This document shows positions 45,792 to 57,502 of a DNA stretch of 64,000 nucleotides, one piece after another. Position 1 is the first letter of the stretch; each line of letters starts with the position of its first letter. This DNA comes from Trema orientale (lineage: Eukaryota > Streptophyta > Magnoliopsida > Rosales > Cannabaceae): NCBI GenBank assembly GCA_002914845.1, contig JXTC01000183.1:155599-219598 (forward strand), in the 5' to 3' direction. Position numbers and translations under genes: made by a program. The notes under the pieces were generated by a model, which worked only from the letters and a program-made list of their open reading frames with translations, was not told where the DNA came from and searched no databases.

Positions 45792-46422
45792 ATTTCCCTG
45801 TACAACATTTTTGGCCGTCCAAGTTTGGTTTGAGCAATTGAGCATGGCTCATCAGTGAGGATTTTTCATCATTGTCGGTTGTCAAGTTTTACAGGATGTT
45901 AAAAAGGAACTATTTTTTTTCTTCAAAACTTTATATGAATTGGTCTTTTTTTTTTCCTAGCTAGTGTAAATTTACAGTGTTTTTTCGTTTAGGTGATCTT
46001 GGTTTCAGATTTATTGTCATCATCTTTTCATTCATATTGTTGCAGAGAAGCTGGTGGAATTTTTATATTTAAGATCGTTTTCTGCTAGTTTTATTGCTTA
46101 TGTAGGTTATAACCTAGAGAGTTTTCTTCTGATTCATCATGCATAATCTGAACGGAAGATAGAGTTCTAGTACTTATAATTATTATGATATTATGAGTCA
46201 ACTAGCAAATGATATTGAGAAGAATAAAACTACCATTATTTACTTTTAGGATTATCATCCAAAACTTGAGAAGAATAAACTAACATTTATACTTTTATGA
46301 TTATTATTAAACGATTGTTGTAATTGAATAAACAGAACCTAATTGACACAGCGCCTCTAGTAATTTTTCTGAGCATTTACAATCGGGAAGCATATGATAT
46401 ACTCTAACAAAAGCAGAGAAAA
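45792..46422. other. F-box gene 3'UTR and intergenic DNA
   Basis: T-rich sequence to about 46130 is probably the 3'UTR. Nothing else is recognisable before the LEA_2 pseudogene. Confidence 0.5.
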
Positions 46423-46870
46423 CTATGAATTATATATATATGAATTCCAATACTTGGTACGCATAAAATCATAATATCCTGAGCTCGAAGGGATCCACAA
46501 GGGACAGTACATGTTTGGTGGTTTGTACGGACGAATAGTCTTGTTGTTCTTAATGAAGAACCCCTTCATCTCTATCTTCAAGAAACAACAACGTATGGTT
46601 CTGTCCAAAAACAGCCGCAAGGTGTTTGTTGTTTTGGGTCCTTGGTAGAACGGTGCTATAAGGTGACATTAGCTGACGATGGCTCCGCTGTTTTCGGAGT
46701 ATGAGGAGGCGAAGACTTGACCCCCCCGATGTCGTAATGGATGGTGATCTTGGTGGCTGGTGCTGGGGCGCGTGAACGTGAGGTTGAGCGACTTGTCGTA
46801 TGAGATGAGATCGAAGTTGGTGATGGAAGTGTCGTTGACGTAGACTTCAACATCGGGGTTGGTTCTCTAA
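46423..46870 (-). pseudogene. LEA_2/NHL pseudogene, left edge of the tandem array
   Basis: On the minus strand one frame reads NPDVEVYVNDTSITNFDLIS and YDKSLNLTFTRPS, matching the start of the LEA_2 domain in the intact copies (EVYVNDASLINF, ISYDMSLNFTM). Another frame continues with PFYQGPKTTNTLRLFLD and then IRPYKPPNMYCPLWIPSS, matching PFYLRRKTTTNVRT and VPYNPPYIFCDLRVPL. The copy lacks the N-terminal anchor, has at least one frameshift and has lost the segment between the last two motifs. It is closest in order and sequence to the next gene at 48884-49579. Confidence 0.8.
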
Positions 46871-47030
46871 AGTCTGAATTTTCGTTGGCCACCTAATTAC
46901 ATTTTTACGATGAATTTTAAAAAAGAAAAAAAGAAAAAAAAAGCATATTATTGACCAATTGCCATTTTTTTTTTAGCAAGATTTACAGATTCTTTTTACT
47001 AAAAACGTGATCTATCAGATACCACTAGAG

Positions 47031-47525
47031 CAGTGGAGAAGCCAGAATTTTGTTTGAGTACGGGTATAAATACATAAATACTAAGAGAATTTCTTTTGTT
47101 TTTGGAATTCTTTTAATAATTTATTCTCTGTAACTTAATTGAGTTCTTAAAATTAATTTAGGTAAAAAATAATGTATTAATTTTAGAAATAGAATAATTT
47201 TTATTTTTCTTTTTTTTTTTTTCAACTCTAACATCAAAATAAGAATGATTATTTTATATTAATTAGATATTTTCACTACAAAAATAAGGACATAATTAAA
47301 ATTTCAATTATCAGATATGGGCGTAACTTGAATTGTCTAAAAATTTATTTGTAAAACTTGAATATTATAAATTTGAGAATGGGCAAATGAGGAATATTTA
47401 AAATCTAAAATTTTGAGTGGAGATAAATCAAATTTTCTAAGATTTTTTAAGTGAAACTAAAATAACTAAAAAGTTGAGAGGGGGCATAGCGTCCCCCTCC
47501 GATCCCTCCGACCCTGGCTGGGGGC
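47031..47525. mobile_element. Decayed DNA transposon remnant with CAGTGG(A/C)GAAGCCAG-type end
   Basis: The left end is cagtggagaagccagaattt. The right end, inverted, reads cagccagggtcggagggatc, and gggggcatagcgtcccc lies just inside. Ends like these belong to common plant DNA transposons. The right terminus is incomplete and no target duplication was seen. Confidence 0.4.
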
Positions 47526-48883
47526 TTTCTAGTTTCTATGTATGTTCTATGCTATTACAGAGAAGCTGCTTTTTAATTTTGATTTTTGGAATATTAAAGG
47601 AAACTCATCAAACTTTATTAATATTACTAGAAATATCATTAAATCGACAGTTTCCCTAAACTAATTAGACATAATGTATTAACAGATAAGAATGTATAAT
47701 GGTCAAATTTTGAACAATATTATTAATTCATTGTGAATCGTCCCATGAATCTTTCCTTTTCTTTTTTTTCTTTCTTACGAAACTATGGTCAAATCAGAAT
47801 TTTGGTATTTAGGCAGTTTTTTTGCTGATTTAGTTATTGTTATTTTTTTTAATAAAAAGGAACAAGACATTTTTTAAGAATTTTTTGAATGTAAAAAAGT
47901 AGAGTTAAGAACAAGAAAATAAATACACGGTCTAGCACTAGTCAAATGTCCAAAAGAATTTTCCTTGAATTTCACCCCAGCAGCATTTGGAGAACATATA
48001 TTCATATCTTTTTGATGCACAAATAAATAATGAGAAGAATAAACTTTAAATAAAAACCTAAATAAAAAACAAAAAAACAAAAAACAGAAAAGAAAAGAAA
48101 GAAAAAGAGAAGGAAACAACCATAAATAAGAAAAATACAGTACTTAATTCCCAAAAGAGGAAAGTTTAGCAATAAAGGAAAGTTCAGAACTGATAATGCA
48201 ATTAGCTACTACAATTTGGTCCAAAAAATATAATGACAAAGAAATCAATGCAATTTTAAACTTTCAATGCTTAAGTTTTGCGGATATGAAAAAGATTTAT
48301 TTTAATATATAATATTGCAAAAAAGCTAGTGGAACAATTTCATGTTTAGTCTTGATTTACCACCATTAACTAGAAATCACTATTAAATATGTTATCTTTC
48401 TTCTCTTATCTCTTGGTACATTCTTGTATACATGTACTTGTATAATTTTTCTCTTTTTTTTTTTTTTCAGGTAAGTACTTGTATATCTTTTATACATATA
48501 TACTAATTTTTGTGCAAGTCAGATTTATTAATCTTATATAAAAAACATAACACAATATATATATATACAAAAAATTACTATTTAATGATGATTTCTCTTT
48601 AATATCCGAGAAGAACAGAAAGAAAAAAGAAAGCTTAAATTTTTAATTTAATGACCATTTGTTATGGACATTATTGGTCATTAAATTGTAAATAATTAGT
48701 AAATAAGATTATTTACTAATACTAATTTTGAAAAAAAGTCATATGGCTTAAAATTCTCCAAAATAATTAATGCCAATTGATAGGATTTTTAGAGTGTGTA
48801 TGAGTGTGTGAAAATGAACCGGTTTGAATTTTAATTGGACCAGTTATATATATAAATTTCATAATGAAAAATTAAAAATAGAA
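47526..48883. other. AT-rich intergenic DNA within the LEA_2 array
   Basis: Long A and T runs and no supported gene. The last part is the presumed 3'UTR of the next LEA_2 gene. Confidence 0.45.
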
Positions 48884-49579
48884 TTAATTATATAATCCAT
48901 CACCCATGTCACACTTGGTAGGCTCAAAAGCATAATAGGATTCTGATAATTTTCTTTTCATAGAGATCAACGGGACCCGCAAGTCACAGAAGATGTACGG
49001 AGGATTGTACGGAACATTCAGCCTAATCTTGTCGTATTTGATTCGTGTGGAAAGATCGAGCCCCACCAAAATATTATAAACCCCACAACTCTCCTCGGCA
49101 CCAAACCGGTAAAGAAAGCCCTCAAGACGGTTCCCAAACGACATCATTTGACTCCCTTGTAAAACTGTCCGCACGTTGGTTGTCGTTTTGCGCCGTAGGT
49201 AGAACGGCGACAAGGCCACTTTGGCTAACGGATATACGCCGTGGACAAAGGCCGAGGCTTCGATGACGTCGAAGTAGACGTCGGCAAACGCGTTCGGGTT
49301 CGCCATGGTGAAGTTGAGCGACATGTCGTATGAGATCAGAAATGTGTCGTTTGTGGTTGTGGTGAGAGCGAAGTTGATGAGGGAGGCATCATTGACGTAG
49401 ACTTCCACTTGGGCGCCGTTTAGCCACATGAGGAAGCCGAAGATAAAGATGATGCATAGTAGAGATGCAATTGTGTTGTAGAGGAACTCGCAGAGGCGAG
49501 TGAGAGAGTCCGCGCAGGATTCTACTCGGGCCAGCCGTTTCGGCTGGACTAGGCTGTCGTACGGCTCGAGGTCATCCAT
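48884..49579 (-). CDS. NDR1/HIN1-like (LEA_2) membrane protein, array copy 1
   Basis: NHL proteins are single-pass membrane proteins with an extracytoplasmic LEA_2 domain, many of them linked to defence and stress. This intronless gene codes for 231 aa. The N-terminal tail (about residues 1-33) starts MDDLEPYDSL and lacks the Pro run of its neighbours. A membrane segment lies at about 34-56 (ASLLCIIFIFGFLMWL). The LEA_2 domain follows, with EVYVNDASLINF, TNDTFLISYDMSLNFTMANP, PFYLRRKTTTNVRTVLQG and PPYIFCDLRVPL. The C-terminus has FEPTKCDMGD, matching the FEATQC motif of the other copies. It is the most divergent intact member and the nearest to the pseudogene at 46.4 kb. Confidence 0.88.
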   Translation of the reverse strand: MDDLEPYDSLVQPKRLARVESCADSLTRLCEFLYNTIASLLCIIFIFGFLMWLNGAQVEVYVNDASLINFALTTTTNDTFLISYDMSLNFTMANPNAFADVYFDVIEASAFVHGVYPLAKVALSPFYLRRKTTTNVRTVLQGSQMMSFGNRLEGFLYRFGAEESCGVYNILVGLDLSTRIKYDKIRLNVPYNPPYIFCDLRVPLISMKRKLSESYYAFEPTKCDMGDGLYN

Positions 49580-50482
49580 GGTTGATAATCCAAGGGTGTA
49601 TACTGATGAGAATTGAGAGCCAAGTGTTTGTTGTTTATCTAAGATGGATCATACAAAAGTGACATGCAAATCGAAAATTTTAGAGAGCACTTTCGATTGT
49701 ACAGAAATATGGATTTGTACAGAAATCGTGATAGTGCATAATGTTGAGAGAGTATAAACAATTAATGTTGTTCAATCATAATAAATGAGATACATACAAC
49801 TAAATCTCAAAAATATAGAAATTATCATCTGCAAATTAAGAAATAAGATAACAATTTCTTGGATAATTTATTAATTAAAAATTACTAAAAGTACATGTGG
49901 ATATGTATACATGCATATATATATATATACTCCTTTAACTAGTCCTAAAATATTCCATAATTTTCGTATAGAATTGTAAAATTCACAAAGCTGAAAAAAA
50001 ACCTAAAAATTTATTTATTTTTTTTAAAGACCCTAAAGCAAGAAACTTCCATTTGCACTTGGGGATAATTTTGCGGTAAATGAAATTCCAATCCTAATCT
50101 GATATGCACCATAATTGAAAAGCTTAGCGTGCAGATGAATTCTATTAAAATAATTGAGATTTGATTTCACTATTGGTGTTATTAATTCTGTGGTGTACAG
50201 TTGACTTGTTATTCATTTTTTTTTTTTTGTGAAAGAAGTACAGTTGACTTGTTATTATTTGTCTAAAATAACGAAAATATCTAATGAGACTCTGTAATTG
50301 TTTTCTGATAATAACAAATCAATTGGTAAAAACAATTTGAGAATTTTGTTACATTTAGTTCATCCTTCAAGAGGAAGATATAATTCTGAGATACGTATTT
50401 TTTTTTTTTTTAAAAAAGAAGAATAAAAAGAGCAGGAAAAATAAATTATAATAGAAAAGTAAAAACCGCATGCAATTTGTTG

Positions 50483-50750
50483 AAACGACAATATATAGAA
50501 CATCATCTTTACAAACCGACAAACTTTTTAGAACAAAAACATCCTCAAAACGACAGCTCAGCATCTTCCGAGGGTGACATTGTTGTTAAAAAGCACAATA
50601 TAACAATCAAGGAAAAAAGAAACAATATTGTCGAGCACTGCATCATATTTAAAATGACAATATGTTTATTGTAAGTGAAATGGTATTCAAAAAACGATAT
50701 CCATAGAAGCAACATCTCAAAAATGACGACATCATCTTTTAGAACGACAA
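50483..50750 (+). repeat. Cluster of AAACGAC-like motifs, opposite orientation to the 37.5-kb array
   Basis: aaacgac lies at 50483, aaaccgac at 50513, aaaacgac at 50547, with variants aaatgac, gacgac and gaacgac up to about 50750. The core word equals the reverse complement of the GTCGTTT array at 37549-38033. Spacing is irregular and the copies are degenerate. Confidence 0.5.
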
Positions 50751-51126
50751 AATCGTGCAAAGTAAAAATTAGCCTAGTTCGAGATTATGGTTCAAAAGTT
50801 TTGGCAATAAAAGAAAAGTTTACAACTAAGTATGGAAGCTAAATTGTAGATTTGTAGTTCAAAAGTTGTGGCAAGTAAAATGTAGATAAATTTCGAATAC
50901 TGAGTGATCGACTTTCCGTCAATTGGTCACTCTGAAGAAAAATTTCAGGATTTCTTCTAGTGCATGCATCTTGTGATTTGGTATCAGATTTCTTGTTATC
51001 TTTTTTACTTTCTTCTTTCGGTTTCCTCCATGAGAGCAAATCACAAGATTAAGAATAATAAAATTCAAAATTGTCATCATAAATTTTATTACACAGATTT
51101 ACATAAAATTACAATTATATTAAATG

Positions 51127-51288
51127 AGCAATAACATTGGGCACTAGTGATGCCCACACCACAGTGACATATTAGTCTGTTATTGGTGATTATATAGACT
51201 CCAGTTAAAATGTAATTATAATTAACCAATAAAAAACTAACACATCATGTAATTCTGAGCAGCATGATGCTCCATATATAGCATTATT
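51127..51288. mobile_element. Short MITE, family member 2
   Basis: The left end agcaataacattgggcacta and the right end tatatagcattatt are inverted relatives. The body shares gcactagtgatg and cagtgacatatt with the element at 20284-20440. Confidence 0.6.
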
Positions 51289-51681
51289 GATATCAAATAT
51301 ACATAAATGAAGTCTCTATATTCAGTAGTACTTACTACTAATAGTACTAGAACTGGATCAAGATCATACCCGAAGTGTCATTTTAATAGTGATCGGATCT
51401 GATTGGCACCATATCGTGCGTCATATTCATGGTATTACTCTAATTTATAACACCACTTTTTTGTTTTCTTTTTTGTTGTGTGACGTTTTTTGATCTCTCA
51501 TTTTCCTTTACACATTACTAATCTCAAAGATAATTAATAAGCTACTACCTATATATATATATAATATCAACCTCCACGCAATTTAATTATAACTATTATA
51601 CTATAATAATTAATTACACTATACTACAGTTCAGATCCATATATATGTTTAAATAATTCACATAAACATACAAACTCTTTC

Positions 51682-51728
<47 letters not shown>

Positions 51729-51760
51729 GTAAAATAAAACTCCAAAATTCCAGTCTCTAC

Positions 51761-52450
51761 TTACGAACTTGAAATAGTGTCATTTAGAAAATAGCTACAC
51801 TGAGTAGCCTCAAAGGAATTTTCTTTCCTGCATCTCAAAGCTGAAAACCTGGAGTAACACGAGACTACGTAATTCAGAGGTTCCTTGATCCCACAAAATG
51901 TTTGTCGTAGAGAAAGATTGAGCACCATTTTAATACTGTAACCCCCACCATCTCTCTTCTCTTTATTAAACGAGTCAATGAAATCCTTAGGGGAATCAAA
52001 CGACAACGTTTTGTTCCCTTCCAAAATCGCCCTAAAGGTGTTTATTGTTTTGTGTCGTTGGTAGAACGGCAACAAGGTCATGGCGGCAAATGGCTCCCCG
52101 GCGTAATAGGCGTCGGCTTGGACGGTGTCGTAGTAGAGGCCGACCGAGGGTTGGGTGTTCCTTAGGGTGATGTTGAGCGACATGTCGTATGCGATCATAA
52201 ATGTGTCGTTTCTCGTATTTGTCTTATTGAGATCGAAGTTGTTGAGGCATGCATCGGTGATGGAAACTTCTAGTGGTTGTTCGGCTGCGAACATGCCGAA
52301 AAGAACCGGGAAAAAGACCAAGGGAAACAAAAGAATTGCGGAGGAAACGAGCATTAATAACCCAAAGACTATGGCAGGCGTGCCAAAACATGTTTTCCTC
52401 GGCGGCGGCTGCGGCGGGGGAACTGAGGGATCGGGATGGATTTTGACCAT
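51761..52450 (-). CDS. NDR1/HIN1-like (LEA_2) membrane protein, array copy 2
   Basis: Intronless, 229 aa. A Pro-rich cytoplasmic start (VPPPQPPPRKTC) leads into a long hydrophobic segment at about residues 26-55. The LEA_2 domain has LEVSITDACLNNFDL, TRNDTFMIAYDMSLNITLRN, YYDTVQADAYYAGEPFAAMT, PFYQRHKTINTFRAILEGNK and GGGYSIKMVLNLSL. Several Asn-X-Ser/Thr sites fit a lumenal or apoplastic domain. The segment before FEATQC (RFSALRCRKENS) is less like copies 3 and 4, where it reads LRVPLSSVEGKT, so this part has drifted. It shares the MVK(I/V)HP start with copy 3. Confidence 0.88.
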   Translation of the reverse strand: MVKIHPDPSVPPPQPPPRKTCFGTPAIVFGLLMLVSSAILLFPLVFFPVLFGMFAAEQPLEVSITDACLNNFDLNKTNTRNDTFMIAYDMSLNITLRNTQPSVGLYYDTVQADAYYAGEPFAAMTLLPFYQRHKTINTFRAILEGNKTLSFDSPKDFIDSFNKEKRDGGGYSIKMVLNLSLRQTFCGIKEPLNYVVSCYSRFSALRCRKENSFEATQCSYFLNDTISSS

Positions 52451-53229
52451 GGTTGATGATATATATATCCAACGGTGAGAGCTATTGTTTGTAATTGGTA
52501 TATTATAATCTAAGAAAAAGTGACACTTTTATGCAGAAAGACACAATTAATGGGAGAGCACTGATTATCTAATAATTATATCTATTATTGCACACTTAAG
52601 TATATCTAGTGATCGGAAAGATCACGTAGTTTTCTTAATGTGATTATAAAGTTAAAAATGGGAAACAAGCGTAAATAACAAAATTAAATCAGTATTGAAC
52701 TCGTAAATTAAAATTTGAATTTCCCGTAATGACTAATTTTGGGATTAATGTGCATTTCAAAGGTGTAGGAAAAGAAACTGCCTGTCACAGGGTTATTTAT
52801 TTAGAAACGTGGTGTGAAGAGATAAAAGAGAAGCTACCCTATTGAAAATTTAAAAAAAAAGGGGCCTCGTTTCAAGATCATGGTTCAAAGTTTTGGCAAG
52901 AAAGGGAAAGTTTCGAATATTAATGGAAGCTACTAAATTATGGTTCAAAGAAATAAAAGGAAATTTAACTTTGAATACTCAGTAAATCAAGTTTTAAAGA
53001 TGTGGAAAGAATGATTTCTTTTTTTTTTTTTCTTTTCTTTTTATTTAGACCTTTCTATCAATTGGTCACGTTTCTAAAAATAAAATTTACAGATTTTTTA
53101 GGGTTCTTGGAACTGTAAATTTGAAGATTTTTTTTTTTTTTATTGTTCTTTTTTATGCTTAAAATTCTCAAATTACCTTTCAAATACAATTTCTGTAAAA
53201 TCTCATATTTTCAAAGAGCAAAGTGGTCA
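52451..53229. other. Upstream region of LEA_2 copy 2
   Basis: Presumed promoter and AT-rich DNA. The words tggttcaaagttttggcaag and gaatactcagt also occur near 50790-50900, so flanks of the array are partly duplicated. No gene seen. Confidence 0.45.
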
Positions 53230-55330
53230 TTTTGTTAATTTTCGGATTTAACAATGGAGGGACTAAGTTGCAAAAGTTTTAGCATGGATTAAAATGCAAT
53301 TTCTGTGGGGGACCAAATTGAAAGGATTTGAAATTTGGGGGACTACTTTTGGAAAAATTGCATAGTCCCATGTAAACCCACGTGGGCTTGCCTTTTTCTT
53401 CTCCCTTTTCTCTCTCTTCCTCCCTCATTCTCTCTCTGTTTCTCTTCCGTCGAAGCCACCGAAGGAGCAAAAAACTCATGCGCCACCCACCGGTCATCGT
53501 TCCGCCAGCAACCTGCTGCCCAGCTCCAGCAGCCGCCGGAACCGCCAAACGCCAGCGAGGAGCTCGAGAAGCCGCGGACCTTTTGTGTCACCGCCGACTA
53601 TTCCGGCCACCGTTTGACCTCAAACTAGCTCGTTGGATTCGTATAATCGCAAGGATCGTCAAGGTATGTATTTCATGATCCCGTTTTGTCTGAATCAAAA
53701 GTTGCCATTTTTGGATATCTTGAGTTTTAAATTTTAGTTTTTGATTCGGCCGTTGGATTGTGTTTTTGTCGTCATTTTTGGAATGTACTCAGAAAATAGA
53801 GAAGTTTGATATATATATAAACTTGTTTAGTGACCGGCACAAAAAACGAGACTGGATGGCTGAGATTTTGCCTCGTTTTGCGTACCACCGGTCCGATGTG
53901 GGTCCAGATTCGAATTGGACGAATTATATGTCTAACCTAGCTATTTTGGGTGCTATGAATTCAGTGAAGAGGTCTGTTTGAGGATTTGAAGCTCCGTTGC
54001 GAAGTTGATTTTTCGCAAGGGAACGATCGAGGGCTTAGAATTGTTTCCTGACCCTCCGAGTGATCGTCCAACGATACATTGAGGACCCAATAGCGTGGTA
54101 TCGCTATTCTAGTGAGGTAGGGATTCAGTTACCTCATATCGTTTTCGAATAAAACATATTTTCTGCAATGTATGAGAACAAATATATATGGTTTTTGAGT
54201 TATTTGAATATATGTGATGGAATGTGATTGTATGATATGTACTGTATTGCTCTCGGAATTTTCTGAGTGCAAGCTATTTTTAGGTATATCAAAATAGGGC
54301 CGTTATGCTGCCCGTATTTCTATAAAAACCTAGTATACTTATTTTATCGAAAAACCAGAGCACGATTATTTTCACACTTCAGTTCTGTATTGCATATATC
54401 ATAGGATTATACATGAGCACCGTATTAGCATCGTGGGTTTACAGGCATTGCGTACCCCACCGTCAGTGTAGAGTCCGTAAACTCGCGCGAGATTTTGTTA
54501 CTTCTGATTTCCTCCCTATTTAGCAGGCGTAGGCAATTCAGTTGCTCCTCTAGGTTTGGTAGGTGACACATAGGTGTCCCCTCCGGGTATGGGCTTAGGT
54601 GTCAAGCAGGCAGTTAGGTACACTTAGTACCATTATCCTGGGTTTCTACAGATGAGAAGATTAGAGCTCATGGGTATGGGTTGATTTGTGTCATGTGCAT
54701 ATGAATTGAATAGTTTTAATTATACTGCTTTATATATACATGAGATGCCGGTTTGGATTATATATATATATGTGTATGTTTTAGATTTAAACTAACTGTG
54801 CAGGAGTTTTTCATCACTAAAATATTTTCAATCGAGCTAACTGCTTTCCTACTGGGCATTTTGTGCTCACTCCCTCCCTTCCTTCCCCAGGTAGTGTTTA
54901 GTGCAATCTTGGTGATCAAGAGAATTGAAGAGGTGATCTTGACTGTAGTTTGTTATCTTAGTAATGCTTGAAGGGTGTCGTTGTGGTGTTTAAACTGTTT
55001 GAGTTTGTAATAGCATTGGACCAAGATTACTACTTTCTATCATGTCTGTGAACTTATGTATGCCATTCTGATATTTGATTTTGTAGTACGGATTATGATG
55101 ATGCTTGAGCCCTATTTTCTTAACTACATTTTTCGGTGTTATTTGATCTATGTTTAATGGTGTATACAAACTATAAGAGAGGTTCACGGAATGAAATTCA
55201 AAATATCTTTTTTTAAATGGACTGTTTTATAAAATGGAAACTTTTAAGACATTTTTCAAATAAATTAAGGAATTTCCCATCTTTGTGAAATTCTCTTTCT
55301 GCTATGGCCTAGGTTGTGGGTCGTGATAGT
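53230..55330. repeat. Probable retroelement remnant (LTR-like, non-coding)
   Basis: A GC-richer block (53380-53660) with a CT-rich leader is followed by about 1.5 kb of unique-looking, mixed-composition DNA. It ends near 55314-55328 with ttgtgggtcgtgata. The reverse complement (tatcacgacccacaa) resembles the TGTCACGACCC ends of many dicot Ty3/gypsy LTRs, like the one at 63802. The left boundary, target duplication and proteins were not found, so this is tentative. The short open frames here look spurious. Confidence 0.35.
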
Positions 55331-56040
55331 TTCAATTTTTACCATGAGCTCCTTGCATGTATTTTTCATCAGAAATTTAACAGAAAGTCAAGATTTATAC
55401 AGTCTAAGAGACCAAATTGCTTTAATTCGGAAAATTAATTGCCGCAATTGAAAAACTTCAAGGACCAAATTCTCAAAAATTCAATATCTCAGGGGAAATC
55501 AAAAATTCAATAACTTAGGGACCATTTGTGCCATAACCCTTTTAAAAAAATTATATTTTTCTAAATAAATATGAGATTTTTTTGAGTTTTTAAATTTAGG
55601 ATATTTTAAGTTTTTTGAAATTTTGCCGTATAAAATCAAATTTAGGAAATAAATGTCCGTTTTCTAAATATTCAGCATATAATGTACCCAGTTTTAAAAA
55701 ATTTGATATACTAAAATACTTTATTCTATAACGAAACTTCAAAAAATTGATATACTAATACACAATTATATAATAAAGAGTGATATAGTGATACATAAAA
55801 TTGGTGTGTATATATATATATATATTTTTTTATAAAAAAAAAAAAGCAAAGTTGGTACATACTTATAACGATCCATTTATTAGTAAACAAATGAAAAAAA
55901 AAAAATCATCCATTTATCAAAACTCATATATATACACGCTACATTCCAAATCAATATATACATACACATATACATATACACATACACGCTCTACTATAGG
56001 GGGAAAAAAAATACAAGAATTCGAGTAGTCTCTACTACTT
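55331..56040. other. Intergenic DNA, 3' side of LEA_2 copy 3
   Basis: AT-rich with (TA)n and (CATA)n runs near 55810-55985. The words gaccaaattgc and ggaccaaattctc near 55410-55475 recall a phrase at 53310, perhaps debris of the same element. No gene seen. Confidence 0.4.
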
Positions 56041-56733
56041 TTAAGTAATTATATGAACAATGCCACACTGTGTAGCCTCAAAAGTGCTATAAAGGGTTTT
56101 TCCTTCAACAGAGCTCAAAGGAACCCGCAAGTAACAGTGAATATAATTCGAGTTCTGACGGTACTTAATCTTACCATACTTGGTCCTTACAGAGAGATCG
56201 AGCACCACCGTAATACTGTACACCCCATCTCTCTTCTCTTCACCAAACCACGTAAGGAACTCTGTATCGTTATCAAACGACAACGTTTCATTCCCTTCGA
56301 AAACTAACCTCAAGGTCTTCGTCGTCTTTCGTCTTTGATAGAACGGCGCCAAGGTCACGGCGGCGAACGGCTTCGCGGCATAGTAGGCGTAGGCTTGGAC
56401 GACGTCATAGTAGACGGCGATTCTGGTGTTGGGGTTTGTTAGGGTTACGTCGAACGACATGTCGTAGGAGATTAGAAATGTGTCGTTTGTGGTACTTGTA
56501 CTGTTGAGATCGAAGCTGGCGAGGGAGGCGTCGGTGACCGAAACTTGTATCTCGTTGCGGCTTCCGAAGATGATGGCTAAGATTAGGACGGCGACGAGGA
56601 GAAGAGAGAAGCTAGCGGCGAGGACAAAGAAGCAGTATTGGAAGAGCACGCAACAACAGTGTTTTCTAGGCGGTGGTGGTGGTAGTGGCGGTCGGAGTTG
56701 TGGACCGTTGGATTGGGGGTGGACTTTAACCAT
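56041..56733 (-). CDS. NDR1/HIN1-like (LEA_2) membrane protein, array copy 3
   Basis: Intronless, 230 aa. The N-terminus has a Pro run (LRPPLPPPPPRKHCC), a Cys cluster next to the membrane, and a membrane segment at about residues 29-56. The LEA_2 domain has IQVSVTDASLASFDL, TNDTFLISYDMSFDVTLTNP, YYDVVQAYAYYAAKPFAAVT, PFYQRRKTTKTLRLVFEGNE, GVYSITVVLDLSVRTKYGKI and CYLRVPLSSVEGKT. It ends FEATQCGIVHIIT. It is clearly closest to copy 4, and the two probably arose by the latest duplication in the array. A role in membrane-linked stress or defence responses is inferred from the family. Confidence 0.9.
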   Translation of the reverse strand: MVKVHPQSNGPQLRPPLPPPPPRKHCCCVLFQYCFFVLAASFSLLLVAVLILAIIFGSRNEIQVSVTDASLASFDLNSTSTTNDTFLISYDMSFDVTLTNPNTRIAVYYDVVQAYAYYAAKPFAAVTLAPFYQRRKTTKTLRLVFEGNETLSFDNDTEFLTWFGEEKRDGVYSITVVLDLSVRTKYGKIKYRQNSNYIHCYLRVPLSSVEGKTLYSTFEATQCGIVHIIT

Positions 56734-57502
56734 GGCTGATGATCCAACGGTGATGGATAATGTGTCCTTTTTGCTCTTAAACGACGAGTGGTATCTTGTT
56801 AAAGATTCGGAAGGATATTATAGTATATATACAAGAGTGAAAGATATACCTTTCTGCCGAAGATGGTAGTAACTGCTAGAGTCCAAAGTTATTGAATTTT
56901 CCAAGGCCAACTTATAATTATTCATTTTTAACCCCAAAAGAACAGAGAGAGAGAGAGAGAGAGAGGGATTAACAGTTTCAATCTTATCCGTTGGTGAAAT
57001 TACATATATACACGGATGATGTTAAGAAATTAACACTTTTACGTACGTATATCAATATTGGCTTAAAAAGTGATTAAATTATTTGGACGTCATTATTGAT
57101 TTTAATTACAAGTTTACCTTTAAAATCTTTACTAAAAGGACAAACTAATAGTTAAATTCACCTATTCTAGTTTTGAATATCTATTGTTTAAATGATGATG
57201 AATTTAGAACAATTCTGTTTCAAACACACATAAAAAAAAATTAAAAAAAATAAAAAAAGCCCTCATAAAAAGATATTTCCCTTTCATTCTTCAAAATCAC
57301 CAAAAAAAAGAAAAAAAAGAAAAATCAGTAGAGCAAGATGAAGATAAAACAATCCAAAAAGAAGGGTTTATAGAGAAAAATGTAAAACATAATATATATA
57401 TATATATATACGCACACATATCTTTAGATACATAGAATTAAAAAGATTTTATTTAAAGGAAAAAAAAAAGAAGAAGAAAAGAAAAGAAAAAAGAAAGGAA
57501 GT
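56734..57502. other. Promoter side of LEA_2 copy 3 and AT-rich DNA
   Basis: An (AG)n run lies at about 56943-56967 and an (AT)n run near 57391-57410. A-rich stretches precede the plastid DNA insertion. No gene seen. Confidence 0.45.

Larger units (their letters stand above)
49580..51760. other. Intergenic DNA between LEA_2 copies 1 and 2, with repeats
   Basis: An AAACGAC-type motif cluster (50483-50750) and a short MITE (51127-51288) are listed separately. An ATA/TAA microsatellite of about 15 units lies at 51682-51727, just past the stop of copy 2. An (AT)n run lies at 49916-49929. No gene is supported. Confidence 0.5.

Noticed and set aside
47874-48119. 81-aa Phe-rich frame on the minus strand
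   Set aside because: It is translated from an A/G-rich low-complexity stretch and matches no family.
53335-53678. Overlapping open frames on both strands rich in Pro, Ala, Arg and Ser
   Set aside because: They owe their length to a GC-rich, stop-poor block, occur in several frames and resemble no known protein.
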